Origin: Petaurus breviceps papuanus
Lineage: Eukaryota; Chordata; Mammalia; Diprotodontia; Petauridae
Reading direction: 5' to 3'
Length of the DNA stretch: 64,000 bases
NCBI GenBank assembly: GCA_028583685.1
Contig: JAMXIF010000058.1
Coordinates: 16,988,742 to 17,052,741, forward strand
Within the stretch, counting starts at the first letter, position 1. Each line of letters opens with the position of its first letter. The position numbers and the translations under genes were made by a program. Below the pieces are notes generated by a model. It was given only the letters and a program-made list of their open reading frames with translations. It ran no database searches and was not told the origin of the DNA. Positions 54,940 through 64,000 of the stretch are shown in pieces.

Positions 54940-55425
54940 CTGGTATTGCAGTCTACTAATAAGACCCCTTTCCCTCAGATCTTTTTCAAAACTACTGCTG
55001 TTCAACCATACTTCCCCTGTGAAAGTGGGGTTTTTTGTACCTAACTTCATTTTATCCCTACTGAACTTTATCTTATTAGATTCACCCACGAGGATCTTTT
55101 TGGATCCTGACTCCATCACCTATTAGCTATGACTCCCAACCTTGTGTCATCTGCAAATTTGAAAAACGTGCAATCTATACCTTTATCCAAGTCATTAATA
55201 AAAATTATTGAACATAAAAGAGACAAATACAAATTATCCCTGGGACACTCCACTAGAGTCCTCCCACATTGATAAGGTACCGTTAACTATTCCTCTTTGA
55301 ATCCAGCCATCCATCCAATCCTGAATCCATCTACTTGCACCATTATCTACCTTTCCATTTTGTACACCAGAGTAGCAAGAGATACTTTATCAAAGGCTTT
55401 GCTGTCAATTATAAGGGTTTGTTAA
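54940..55425 (-). mobile_element. CR1/L3 LINE, antisense
   Basis: 'TCATTTTATCCCTACTGAAC', 'TCTTATTAGATTCACCCACG', 'TGTGTCATCTGCAAATTTGA', 'CCAAGTCATTAATAAAAATT', 'CCAGCCATCCATCCAATCCT' and 'AGAGATACTTTATCAAAGGC', an orderly antisense CR1/L3 copy. Confidence 0.88.
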
Positions 55426-55589
55426 ATGAGAGATTAGCTGCTGCAACCCAGATCTGCTTTGTGTTGTGAAACATTTCTTTGCTTGGACGAATTTCAGAAT
55501 GTCATCAATATGAGCTTTAGGTTTAAAAACCAAATATTGGAATTTCTTTTCCTTTGCAAGTCAATATTGAAATTGTTTTGTAATTGACA

Positions 55590-55775
55590 GAATACAGGAC
55601 TAGTCATCAAAAGAATTCACCTCTAGTCATGGTTCCACTAAGACATCATTGCATGCATCTAGGCAAGTCATGTAAACACTATGGACCCCATTTTCCTCAA
55701 CCGTAAAATGAGAGTGTTGAACTAAATCATCTATAAACTCCCAGTTGTCCAGGGCTGTGATTCTGTAAGTATATC
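55590..55775 (+). mobile_element. MIR SINE
   Basis: 'GTCATGGTTCCACTAAGACA', 'CATCTAGGCAAGTCATGTAA', 'TTTTCCTCAACCGTAAAATG' and 'GGGCTGTGATTCTG' fit sense MIR. Confidence 0.75.
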
Positions 55776-55779
55776 TCTC

Positions 55780-56130
55780 CTGATAGCTTTCTTGGTTATC
55801 AGTTGGAGCATTCTGTTGGAATTGAGTCCACTTGGGCATTTTCAGGAAGTGGTTTACCTCAGGGTGTTGATTGGCTGCTTGTCTATTTTGATCTGGCTGC
55901 AGTAGATTCCTTGGTGGTTAAATAAGACAGATGGGTAATGACTTATGACAGATCTGCTGACAAGGACTGAGCTACATTAGCACCCTGTCAGTCAGATCTG
56001 TGGAGAGGTGCTTTTGCTTGACATGTATATGACTTTACTTGTTAACAAAGGCATCTTCAAATCCATTTCCCCCCACCCTGAAATGTATTAGAGAGGCAGG
56101 AGCCAATCAAGAGATCCATGAGGAATGAGA
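55780..56130. other. Unassigned, repeat-free intron
   Basis: No family recognised. Contains GGTAATGACTTATGACAGAT and leads into the GAGCCC repeat. Confidence 0.4.
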
Positions 56131-56134
56131 GGAA

Positions 56135-56146
56135 GAGCTGGAGCTG

Positions 56147-56181
<35 letters not shown>

Positions 56182-56182
56182 T
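56135..56182. repeat. Hexanucleotide repeat (GAGCTG)2 (GAGCCC)5 GAGCCT
   Basis: Eight tandem hexamers in 48 bases, GC-rich in an AT-rich intron. Confidence 0.95.
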
Positions 56183-56184
56183 CA

Positions 56185-56560
56185 GCAAATGATTGCTCTC
56201 ATTCTCCTCAGGGGGAGCAGAGTGCTGATCGACGAAGATTTAGTGTTAGGAGCCAGCTGAGTGTGTCCTCAGAACCACAGCTGTTGGGAAATTTTTGAGC
56301 TTACTTTCATTCTAAGTAATTTGTGCCCTGACAAATATTGTAACCTGGTGAAAAGCCGCTTTGGTGAGAAAAGGAGAAGAGGAAAAAACACGTTTGGGAC
56401 ACGTAGACTTAATTGTTAATATTCACTGTGCAAAGATACCAGCTTCCTTTCTGACCTACTCAAGAAACTCAGGAACATTTATGTCTTTGCACCAGCAAGA
56501 TGGGACCTTTAAGAAAGATTGGATCAAGTCCTGCTGTAGCAGCAGACACAGCCATTACAC
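56185..56560. other. Unassigned intron sequence
   Basis: No repeat family or exon recognised after the hexamer tract. Confidence 0.4.
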
Positions 56561-56564
56561 CAGG

Positions 56565-56690
56565 CATTTGTTGTTATGTTTCAGTTGTATCTGACTCTTC
56601 ATGACCCCATTTGAAATTTTTAGGAAGATGAATCTTCCTGATTCCAGGCCCAGCACTCCGTCCACCACACCACCTAACTGCCTTGGACCA
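56565..56690 (-). mobile_element. Mar-1-type CORE-SINE, antisense, internally deleted
   Basis: Antisense RTE-like tail 'CAGTTGTATCTGACTCTTCA' and 'TGACCCCATTTGAAATTTTT' joins directly to the head 'AGGAAGATGAATCTTCCTGA', 'CCAGGCCCAGCACTCCGTCC' and 'CCACACCACCTAACTGCC'; the CORE is missing. Confidence 0.85.
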
Positions 56691-56716
56691 CATATTAGTC
56701 ATTCACTAGCTTAATA

Positions 56717-56955
56717 AGGGGCAGCTGGGTGGCACAGTGGACAGAGTGCTGGGCCTGGAGTCAGGAAGACCCAAGTTCAGATCCAACCTCAGACACTTAC
56801 AAGCAGGGTGACTCTGGGCAAGTCATTTAACCCTGTTTGCCTCAGTTCCTCATCTGTAAAATGAGCTGGAGAGGGAAATAGCAAACCACTCCAAATGAGG
56901 TCTTGAATAGCTGGACATGAGTGAAAAATGACTAAAAAATTTCAAAAAAGATAAG
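56717..56955 (+). mobile_element. Mar-1-type CORE-SINE
   Basis: Head 'GGGGCAGCTGGGTGGCACAG', 'GGCCTGGAGTCAGGAAGACC', CORE 'GGGTGACTCTGGGCAAGTCA' and 'CCTCATCTGTAAAATGAGCT', and a shortened RTE-like tail 'GCAAACCACTCCAAATGAGG'. Faces the antisense copy 27 bp upstream. Confidence 0.92.
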
Positions 56956-56964
56956 TAAAGTCTG

Positions 56965-57640
56965 TCAGGCAGCATGTATTAAGTACCTGCTAAGTATCTT
57001 CCACCGTACTAGATAACATAGAGATACAGAAGCATAGTCTCTGCCCCCAGGGAGCTTATAGTCTAATTGGGGAAACAAGATGAACACAAATGACAGAATA
57101 TTATGGAGTGTAGAGTCCAGGGCTAAAAGCCCAAGTGCTGTGTCTTTTACATTTTTATATTCTCAGAATGTAGCGCATAATTACTCAACAAATATCTACT
57201 AAATAAATGAATGGCATAAGCCAAGAGGACTGGAATAGAGTCAGATAAATGAGGATTGGAAGAAAGAGTTGGGAAAGGCTTAACTGGGGCTCTGGGTCTT
57301 CAGGACTTGTAAGGACTGGTAAGCTTTGCATAAGTAGAGAGGAGAGAAGCAGGCCTCAGAGGCAAGGAGACAAGATGGGTGAAGACACACCACAGGGCAT
57401 GAAAGGGTCTGCTCACATGACAGTGAGAAGACCAGCCTGACTGAGGCAGATCGTCTGTTGGAGGGTAACAGGACAGAAGTTAGTTAGGTCGAATGGGCCC
57501 AGATTGCAGAGGACTTGGAAGCCAAGTAGTCATATGCAGACTGGATTGTGAGTTGGAGGAAGGGCAGAATTGAACACTAGGGAGGACAGTGAGAAGTGTG
57601 TTACAGTAATTGAGGTGCGAGGTGAAGACAAGAAGGTTCT
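56965..57640 (-). mobile_element. L2-clade LINE, 3' end and ORF2 end, antisense
   Basis: 'GCATGTATTAAGTACCTGCT', 'TCTGCCCCCAGGGAGCTTAT', 'AACAAATATCTACTAAATAA', 'AGGACTTGGAAGCCAAGTAG' and 'GTTACAGTAATTGAGGTGCG' follow antisense L2. Contains a short sense-like L2 tail at about 57130-57210. Confidence 0.75.
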
Positions 57641-58060
57641 AGTCAATCTTTTTTTCCACAGCTGGACGCTTTGGCTGATGTCACCATAGCTGCCTGACAT
57701 TTGGTGATTGCCAGCATTTTACCTGGTTCCGCCTTGGCAACCAGTCTTGATTGATTATTTTAATTAGCCAAACAGCCCAAACAAGCTACCTTCCTGGGAT
57801 AAATATTGCATTCATAAATCTTCATTCAGCTTCCCTTGTGGAGTCCTCATAGCCCATGTCTGGATAGGGTTCTCCGTCATCTCTGTGTCCACAGGAGTAG
57901 CCATTTGGCTGGTGCTTGTTCATATTTGTTTAAAGATTAAGCTGTATAGTTCTCATTTATTACCTTGTTAGGCACACGAGAGCCCTGCCAGTAAATGTCC
58001 TGATTTGGGGGGAAAGACGGAGTGGCTAGCTCATTAACAGCTTATCTGTGTCATCCTTTC
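57640..58060. promoter_or_regulatory. Candidate conserved non-coding element
   Basis: About 420 repeat-free bases with GACGCTTTGGCTGATGTCAC, CCTTGGCAACCAGTC, TTGATTGATTATTTTAATTAGCC, GGGATAAATATTGCATTCAT and CAGCTTATCTGTG. Dense HOX/PBX- and RFX-like words suggest an enhancer; inference only. Confidence 0.42.
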
Positions 58061-59325
58061 TTCTTTGGTTATTACTTATTGGAAATTTAGTTTTTTGAAA
58101 AAAAATCCATCTATCCTTCAGTTTTCTCTTTTCCTTTTCTTTTCCTTTTTCACTTTTAATCTTCTTTTTCCTCCCTTATTTACTGCTGCTTCTATGATGG
58201 ATGGTCATATCTGTAGGGTCCAGAACACTCTTAGCATTCACTTGCAAATAGCTACAAAGGCTAATTCAGATAAACTGCCATTAAAAGAGAGGCCAGCCTT
58301 ACCTCTCTTGATTGGCTATATAGTACCTCTCTTTATCCAGTTTTTAGTAAGGGAGTTTAATTCCATCTTCCTTTTGAAGTGTTTCTGAATTTGTTGTCCC
58401 CTTGGTTAGTCCAAGGTCAAGACTCCCTATCATACCATTGCAGAAATCCTCCTGTGACCTCATTTTTCAGTGTTGCAGGGCTGGGGATGGGGGGGGGGGT
58501 GCGGGCAGTAGTGGTAGTAGTAGGCCTTGGACTATTTACTAGCAAAGAAAGGCAGTTTGCTGCAAAGAAGAATGAATGCCTAGCTGTGTCACTTAGCATT
58601 TTACCTCACAATGAGTGATGTCCTGTAATTTCATGATTATGCTTTAAAAGTGGAAGAAGTGATTCTAGCAAACAAGAAGTTATATTCTGATATAAACCCT
58701 GCCTAATTCTCTGTGTGAGGGAAAGAACTTTTTTTTTTTCAGATTAGGGAGAAGTTGCCTATGAATCTGCTTCCAAACTCCCTCCTATGGCTATTGTAAA
58801 GGTTATATATAACAGGGACTATTGCCAGGCTTCAGTTTATGGTACTGAGGGGGAAAAGGAAGGATCCAGAAGAACCTTGTATAGGCATACTCCTGCCTAC
58901 TATTATTAATTGGTTCTGGAAAGGTGTTTTATTTGGGGAAATGATGGCACATGAGTCAGTCCAGCTGGACCAGTATTATAAATGGATGCTCATCATAACA
59001 ACATTTCAGTTGGCTTTAGTTAAATTTTTTAGTTATCATTAATTTAATTATTTAGTTAAATATTTTTGCAAAATCTCACTGTTCAGAGCATCATTGTGCA
59101 TGATGTGTCTGTGTAGAGCACTATAGTATCTAACATGACACAAGTTTCCAGTTTTGGAAAGCAGCTACCAATTGTAATAGAGAAAGGAAAGAAAACAGCC
59201 TGTGGGCTCCATCCCCAGTGGGCTCCAATCCAATATTAAGCCTCAGTTCTAAAGTCAAGTTAAACCTAGAAGGCCCACCAAAAATGTCAATCGGCTAAAA
59301 AAAAAGTCAGCGATTATTGTAAGCC
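58060..59325. other. Unassigned intron with short homopolymer runs
   Basis: No repeat family recognised. Has a T/C-rich run (58120-58180) and a G-run (about 58489-58498). A 107-codon ORF (58065-58388) starts in the T-rich part and has no domain. Confidence 0.4.
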
Positions 59326-59329
59326 CTTT

Positions 59330-59475
59330 GTTGTGGTACAGACTTCAGTTAAAATCCTGGCTCTTATAAATCCACTTGCTGCTGCCTGTGACATTTAGGC
59401 AAGTCCTTTAACCTCTCTAGAATTAGTTTCTTCATGTTCTAATTGGGAAAATATGATCATGAAGAATATACATTG
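59330..59475 (+). mobile_element. MIR SINE
   Basis: 'CAGTTAAAATCCTGGCTCTT', 'CTGTGACATTTAGGCAAGTC' and 'CTTTAACCTCTCTAGAATTA', sense MIR. Confidence 0.75.
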
Positions 59476-59789
59476 AGACTATCAATAGTATACATTCCTA
59501 ACTTCTGCTTTGGGTGTAATATGAATCTCCACTGCACAGAAGGTGAGAGGACTGGAAATCTCTAGTATGAGCAGGACCCAGTTACAATGATGTTCTTACC
59601 AGGTCATTTAGAGGCAGTTAAGAGCAAAACTGGCATCAGCTACAAGAGGTTAAATGTTTGGGTGCCATGTATGGGCCTTTGGATGCCAAAAATGTAAGTG
59701 AGATGTAACTGAAGACCTCTCCTTAAGTTAAATTCAACAGAGAGTATACCAGATTCTTACCTGCTGACTAATAGGATGTAGATAGAGAA

Positions 59790-59965
59790 AGGAATGCTAG
59801 ATTTAGTAATAGAGGACCACATTTCAAATCCTACTCTAGCCACTATGACCCTCCTGGACTCAGAAAAGGCTCTTGAGTTGTCTAGGCCTCAGTTTCCTCA
59901 TTTGTAAAATGAGAGGACAGTTAGATGTCTGAATCCCAACATCTTTAAGGCCCTGAATATGGAAA
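59790..59965 (+). mobile_element. MIR SINE
   Basis: 'GACCACATTTCAAATCCTAC', 'TGTCTAGGCCTCAGTTTCCT' and 'CATTTGTAAAATGAGAGGAC', sense MIR. Confidence 0.82.
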
Positions 59966-60099
59966 AATGTATGTACTCACTGGCTAAATTTTAAAACTAT
60001 GTTTGACAAACCCCTTCCTTCCCTTCTGTCTCTAAAAGCAAAGCATATTCCATTCCAAAGCCAAAAGCAAGATCCTGGCCCAACACACATTAAATTGTG

Positions 60100-60545
60100 G
60101 TTTTCAAATTCTTAAAAATGTTTTCCCCCACTTGGGGTCCATAATGCTGTCTGCAAAATCACAACGGTTTAAATAATTTATGGCTACTTTATGAAATTGT
60201 CAGCCTGGATCCATCCCTCTCCCTCCCACAACCACAAGTCCATGAGCAGCTAATCCTTTTATGTCATATTACATTTTTTAAATGTTTCATTTAAATAATT
60301 GTATTATTCACCCTGGAATATAATTGCCAATATATAGTGATAGAAAGGAAGGGGGAGGGGAGTAGTTGGGTGGGAGCTGCCTGCTACTGGCTTCTGCAGG
60401 TCTTAATGTGTCTGTTATGTTCTAGCCTCTAATTTCATTGCCAACCCACCTTTTAAAGGTTTAATTATGCTGGTATAAAGGTATAATTTGAAATATGATT
60501 TCTAATTCTTATAAAAGATAAAAGATGTATTAATCCATTGTTAAA
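60100..60545. promoter_or_regulatory. Candidate conserved non-coding element, weak
   Basis: Repeat-free block with GGTTTAAATAATTTATGGCT, CATTTAAATAATTGTATTAT, CTAATTTCATTGCC, GGTTTAATTATGCTGG and GATTTCTAATTC. A/T-rich homeodomain-like texture; inference only. Confidence 0.33.
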
Positions 60546-60554
60546 AATCAAGGA

Positions 60555-60748
60555 GTCACAGTGGTATGGTGGGAAGTACTAAAGTGTTGAATTTCAAGAG
60601 ACCTGAGTTCCAGTCTTAGTGCTGGCACTCCCTCACTGCAGGACCTCATAGACATCATAGACCCCCTCACTGCCCTCTTCTGCAGTATGATAGAGTAGGT
60701 CTAGTTGATACCAGACCCCTCTCTAGTGCTAAAATTCTCTGGTTTTAA
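60555..60748 (+). mobile_element. MIR SINE
   Basis: 'GTCACAGTGGTATGGTGGGA', 'GAGACCTGAGTTCCAGTCTT' and 'AGTGCTAAAATTCTCTGGTT' fit sense MIR with a diverged CORE. Confidence 0.75.
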
Positions 60749-60749
60749 G

Positions 60750-61240
60750 AAAAAGTGTTATAATATGGCTACTGCTATACCCTGGATCACATAACTAAGA
60801 GAAGAAAAAAAAGCATAGCATGCCTGTGGTTAGTTTGCCATCTGTGAAATCAAGTCAGCCACTTAGGACGTATCATGCTCAAACGTGTTATTTGTTCCCT
60901 TTTCCTCTTCTAAATCTGCTGTACCCACAGGACAGGATGTACAGGTGCAAAAAGGAAAACATCTCTTAGCTGTTCAGAGGTGTTTTCTGAGGAACAATAA
61001 ATTCATTTGTCCCGAAGTGACTGGCTCCTGAAGCTTTTTTTTTTTTTCCAAGTTAAGTATCAGAGCCTAAATTTATGATTTACACAAATCTAAATGTCAT
61101 AGTGTTACTTCATAGGATTGCTCTCCTGGAGTCCTGGAGTGGAAATTCAAACACTGGTCAGTAAATACCTTTTAGTTTCATCAGGTTCTGGGTCTGTAGT
61201 GATTGTAGGACTGCTAGATGATCTCCTGAATACCGAGACA

Positions 61241-61273
<33 letters not shown>

Positions 61274-62340
61274 CATGTTCCAACCTACAGATGGAAACTT
61301 CAGTTTGCTGGCTGAATGATTTGACCTGGCCTTTGGAGTTAAGAGAGAAGAAGTGTTAGGGAGAGTTTCATTCTGACTCCCAGGGCCCCCCTGGGCCACA
61401 AAAAGAAAAAAATGTCCTACTCTAGGAGAGGAAGATAGTTGTTACTCATTTGTAATCCTGGGAGCCATTGGGCACAGGGCTGTTGTGTCCATTGAAAAGT
61501 CAAGTACTGATCTGGATTGGATGTAGAGAAACAGAACTACAAAACTGAGAAAGGAAGAAGGATGGAGCACAGACTAAGCCGGGGTATTGTGGCTTTAAGG
61601 GAATAGGAAGGAATGATATTCAGCTCTGTCAGATCCTTATATGTCTGAAGAGTGTCAACCTCAAATGACAGCATGTTGCCTGCTACAAATGGAAAGCAAA
61701 TAACACATGAAAGGGGGAAAAATGGATTTAGAGTGGATTTTACAGTGTGTTTATTTTCAGGGAGCAAATCATAACCCATTTGCCTTATTGGAAAAACAAT
61801 TTTCCTGTTACACTAGGGGAAAATGGAGTATTTAAAAAGGAAATGAATGTGACAATCAAATGGACCTGGTTGAATTTAGCATTTTTCTCTCCTTTGTGTT
61901 TGGTAGTTATTTGTAGTAAGGGGACTGAGACATGCCCTTGACCTGCTTCTGGCAGTAATCACTTTTCAATGGAAAGCCCAGGTATCTGGGCGTATTAGGG
62001 CAGTGGACACACTATGATAGAAATCCTCTAGCACATAACCCATCATCTAGCTGAGACTGAGCAAGACTTTCTCCTTCTGATGAAGAACCATGTTAAAGTC
62101 TTCCTCATTTTGTCCTTTACTTCTTCTCTTCTTCCCTTCACTTTTCCTCTTCCACCCCACCTCCCCCAATCTTCAGAAGCAGCCTTTCCATGGCTATGCT
62201 AGGTGCCTATTGATATGTTTGATTTTTTTCTTTGTGGGGCTGCATTGACTCCCTACCTCTGTGGCCTAGTCACAAGACTGAGAGTCAAAGTGCTTTTCTA
62301 AAAGTTAAATTGGTGTTTCAGAGAGACAGAGACACAGGGA
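60750..62340. other. Unassigned intron with a GT microsatellite
   Basis: No repeat family recognised apart from (GT)14 at 61245-61272 and a T-run near 61036-61048. Confidence 0.4.
61245..61272. repeat. (GT)14 microsatellite
   Basis: 28 uninterrupted bases of GT. Confidence 0.97.
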
Positions 62341-62344
62341 GAGA

Positions 62345-62500
62345 CAGAGTAAATAAAACTCTAGACTTGGTGTCTATAAGACCTGGGCTAAAATTCTGCC
62401 TCTGACCCTTAATTCATTTAACATCTTAACCTCAGCACAGTCTTTAGACTTACCTGCTAAGGTACTGAAGGTACTGTGATCTATATCACAGATCCTGAGG
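62345..62500 (+). mobile_element. MIR SINE, diverged
   Basis: 'ACTCTAGACTTGGTGTCTAT', 'AAGACCTGGGCTAAAATTCT' and 'GCCTCTGACCCTTAATTC' resemble sense MIR. Confidence 0.55.
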
Positions 62501-62579
62501 TTTTGACATATACATACATATATAGACCCACCACCTGAGATCTAACATGTGAATACATCTGATGATATTAAAATGTTCC

Positions 62580-62760
62580 TTGATGTCCATCACCTAATTT
62601 AATTCTTACAGCAATTTCATGAACACTTTTCCATTTTACACGAGTAAATTCAAATTCAGAGAGTGAGCGAGTTGACTCAGGTCACACACAACTGGTTAGT
62701 GGCATAACTGTGGCCAGTCCTTGTATTCTGAGCTTTTATACTGTAACCTGCTTCAAGTCC
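62580..62760 (-). mobile_element. MIR/CORE-SINE, antisense
   Basis: 'TTAATTCTTACAGCAATTTC', 'AGTAAATTCAAATTCAGAGA', 'CTCAGGTCACACACAACTGG' and 'GTCCTTGTATTCTGAGC', antisense MIR. Confidence 0.75.
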
Positions 62761-62764
62761 AGCC

Positions 62765-63080
62765 ATGGGAATAACTAAGTACTTTAAAAAAGGAGGAAAG
62801 TAGGGCATGCTTTATTAATATTAATACAAATAACAGTAGCATGGCCCTTCTTTCTACTTTAGTTAAAAACAAAATCATCACCTTTCCAAGTACAAGATGG
62901 AGAAATCATGGCTAGATAACATTTTGCTTTAAAAAAAATACTTGTGGTTTTTAATGACCTGCATGCTCAAGACAGACTGACAAGACACATTCTGCTTCCA
63001 AGAAAGCTTTCATGAGCTTTCTTAAGAGAAGGACGGGGGCCAGAACGAGGGTGGGAAGGGATGCTGCAACCTGCTCTACT
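62765..63080. other. Unassigned intron sequence
   Basis: No repeat or exon recognised. Confidence 0.4.
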
Positions 63081-63084
63081 CTCC

Positions 63085-63792
63085 TCAGAAGGAGCTAGAG
63101 TGTTCTGCTCAGTGCTAGGATATACATTTTGGACATTGGTAAGGACACTGATAAACTGGAAGATGACCAGAGGAAGACAGGCAGGATGGTTAATGGTCTC
63201 TATTTCCTGCCACCAAAGGATGAATGGAAAGAACTGAGGGTATTTTACCTTGGGAAGAGGAACTTTGAAGGGAGGGAATGTGATAGCTGGTCCTGATCCG
63301 AAGGGCAGTCACATGAGTGTCACATGAAAGAAGCAAGTTGTTCTCCTTGGTCCCAGAGGGAATAACTAGCAACCAGGAACAGAAGGAGCAAAGAAGCAAA
63401 TTCGGGCTGTATGTAAGAGCTTCCTAACACAGAAGGCTATCCCAAAGTAGAACAGGCTGCCTGCTTCCAGAGACCATGGCTTTCCTTTCCCTAGAAGTTT
63501 TGAAGCAAAAACTGGATGACCAGGGGTGGCTAGGTGGCACAGTGAATAGAGCACCACCCTGGAGTCAGGAGGACCTGAGTTCAAATCCAGCCTCAGACAC
63601 TTGACACACTTACTGGCTGTGTGACCTTGGGCAAGTCACCTAACCCCAATTGTCCTGCCTCCCTCCCCCCCAAAACAAAACAGAACAAAACTGGATGACC
63701 ACTTCCTGGGTAAATCATGGAGGAGAATTCTTGTTTGGGTTGGATTAGGTGTTCTCTGAGGTCCCTTCTGACTGGGATTCTATGATTCTGCT
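63085..63792 (+). mobile_element. CR1/L3 LINE 3' end, split by a SINE
   Basis: 'AACTGGAAGATGACCAGAGG', 'ACCTTGGGAAGAGGAACTTT', 'GTATGTAAGAGCTTCCTAAC', 'AAAGTAGAACAGGCTGCCTG', then 'AAAACTGGATGACCACTTCC' and 'CTGAGGTCCCTTCTGACTGG' up to TTCTATGATTCTG are the ordered CR1/L3 3' end. Confidence 0.88.
63508..63701 (+). mobile_element. Short tRNA-headed SINE with 15-bp target-site duplication
   Basis: Body 63523-63686: head GGGGTGGCTAGGTGGCACAG, box B region GACCTGAGTTCAAATCCAGC, body GGCTGTGTGACCTTGGGCAA and AACCCCAATTGTCCTGCC, and a C/A-rich tail ending in AAAACAAAACAG. The duplication AAAACTGGATGACCA is at 63508-63522 and 63687-63701. Confidence 0.94.
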
Positions 63793-64000
63793 AATCCATG
63801 CTCCCTGGTATGGTGCAGGCTGGGTTGGAAGTGATGGTGACTTGGCCCTACTGTGGCACAATGACACCAGGTGCTAGCTCTGTGCTGAACTCTTGGCTCT
63901 CCTTTGTGTCTGTATGTTTCTTTTATGACATTTCTTGCCATGTCATCTGGCACTAATCCATATTTGGGTAATAAGCAAGTTTGTTGTGCCTGCAATGAAG

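Noticed and set aside
56135-56182. Possible Glu-Leu/Glu-Pro repeat exon
   Set aside because: No clear splice sites in register around the hexamers and no extended conserved frame; best read as a hexamer repeat.

Overview
This window is intronic DNA from a mammal, most likely a marsupial. It holds one protein-coding exon in 64 kb. The exon (42979-43198, + strand) encodes 73 codons that match EXOC4 (SEC8), a subunit of the exocyst, nearly residue for residue. Everything else is therefore read as the two flanking EXOC4 introns: at least 42.9 kb upstream and at least 20.8 kb downstream. No promoter, CpG island, first or last exon, RNA gene, CRISPR array or prokaryote-like operon is visible.

The marsupial call rests on the repeats. 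There are CORE-SINEs of Mar-1 type, which have a tRNA-like head, a CORE, and a tail resembling RTE/BovB LINEs. There are shorter tRNA-headed SINEs ending in a CCCAATTG-type segment plus an A-tail, with clear target-site duplications. There are L1-lineage copies of the HAL1 ('half-L1') form and an RTE reverse-transcriptase relic. Old MIR, L2 and CR1/L3 fragments are very dense in both orientations. Family names come from sequence recognition, not a database search, so boundaries are approximate (usually within 20-50 bp).

Layout: 1-7.9 kb, old L2/MIR pieces and an L1 3' end split by a young SINE. 8-13 kb, mostly unassigned AT-rich intron with L2, a Mar-1 SINE, a short SINE and the RTE relic. 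13-16 kb, L1 3' pieces. 16.0-16.6 kb, a repeat-free block that looks like a conserved non-coding element. 17-22 kb, a CR1/L3 fragment, a minus-strand HAL1 with a nested SINE, and L2. 22-31 kb, MIR, L2, Mar-1 and a second repeat-free block (24.1-24.7 kb). 31.8-33.2 kb, a minus-strand L1 3' end. 35.5-36.1 kb, a probable solo LTR. 38.4-40.8 kb, a plus-strand HAL1. 42.98-43.20 kb, the EXOC4 exon. 43.4-45.8 kb, MIR, L2 and L1. 46-47.8 kb, an unnamed repeat pair and an octamer-bearing unique block. 48.2-50.2 kb, CR1/L3 and Mar-1. 51-57.6 kb, microsatellites, L2, CR1/L3, an inverted Mar-1 pair and a GAGCCC minisatellite. 57.6-64 kb, candidate conserved blocks, MIRs, and a CR1/L3 3' end split by a SINE.

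I see no undescribed biological system. The most useful items to follow up are the repeat-free blocks as possible enhancers inside EXOC4, the perfect 36-bp CA/TG palindrome, the unnamed repeat pair near 46 kb, the inverted Mar-1 pair, the unusual C-rich tail of one SINE, and a 21-residue repeat in a HAL1 coiled coil.
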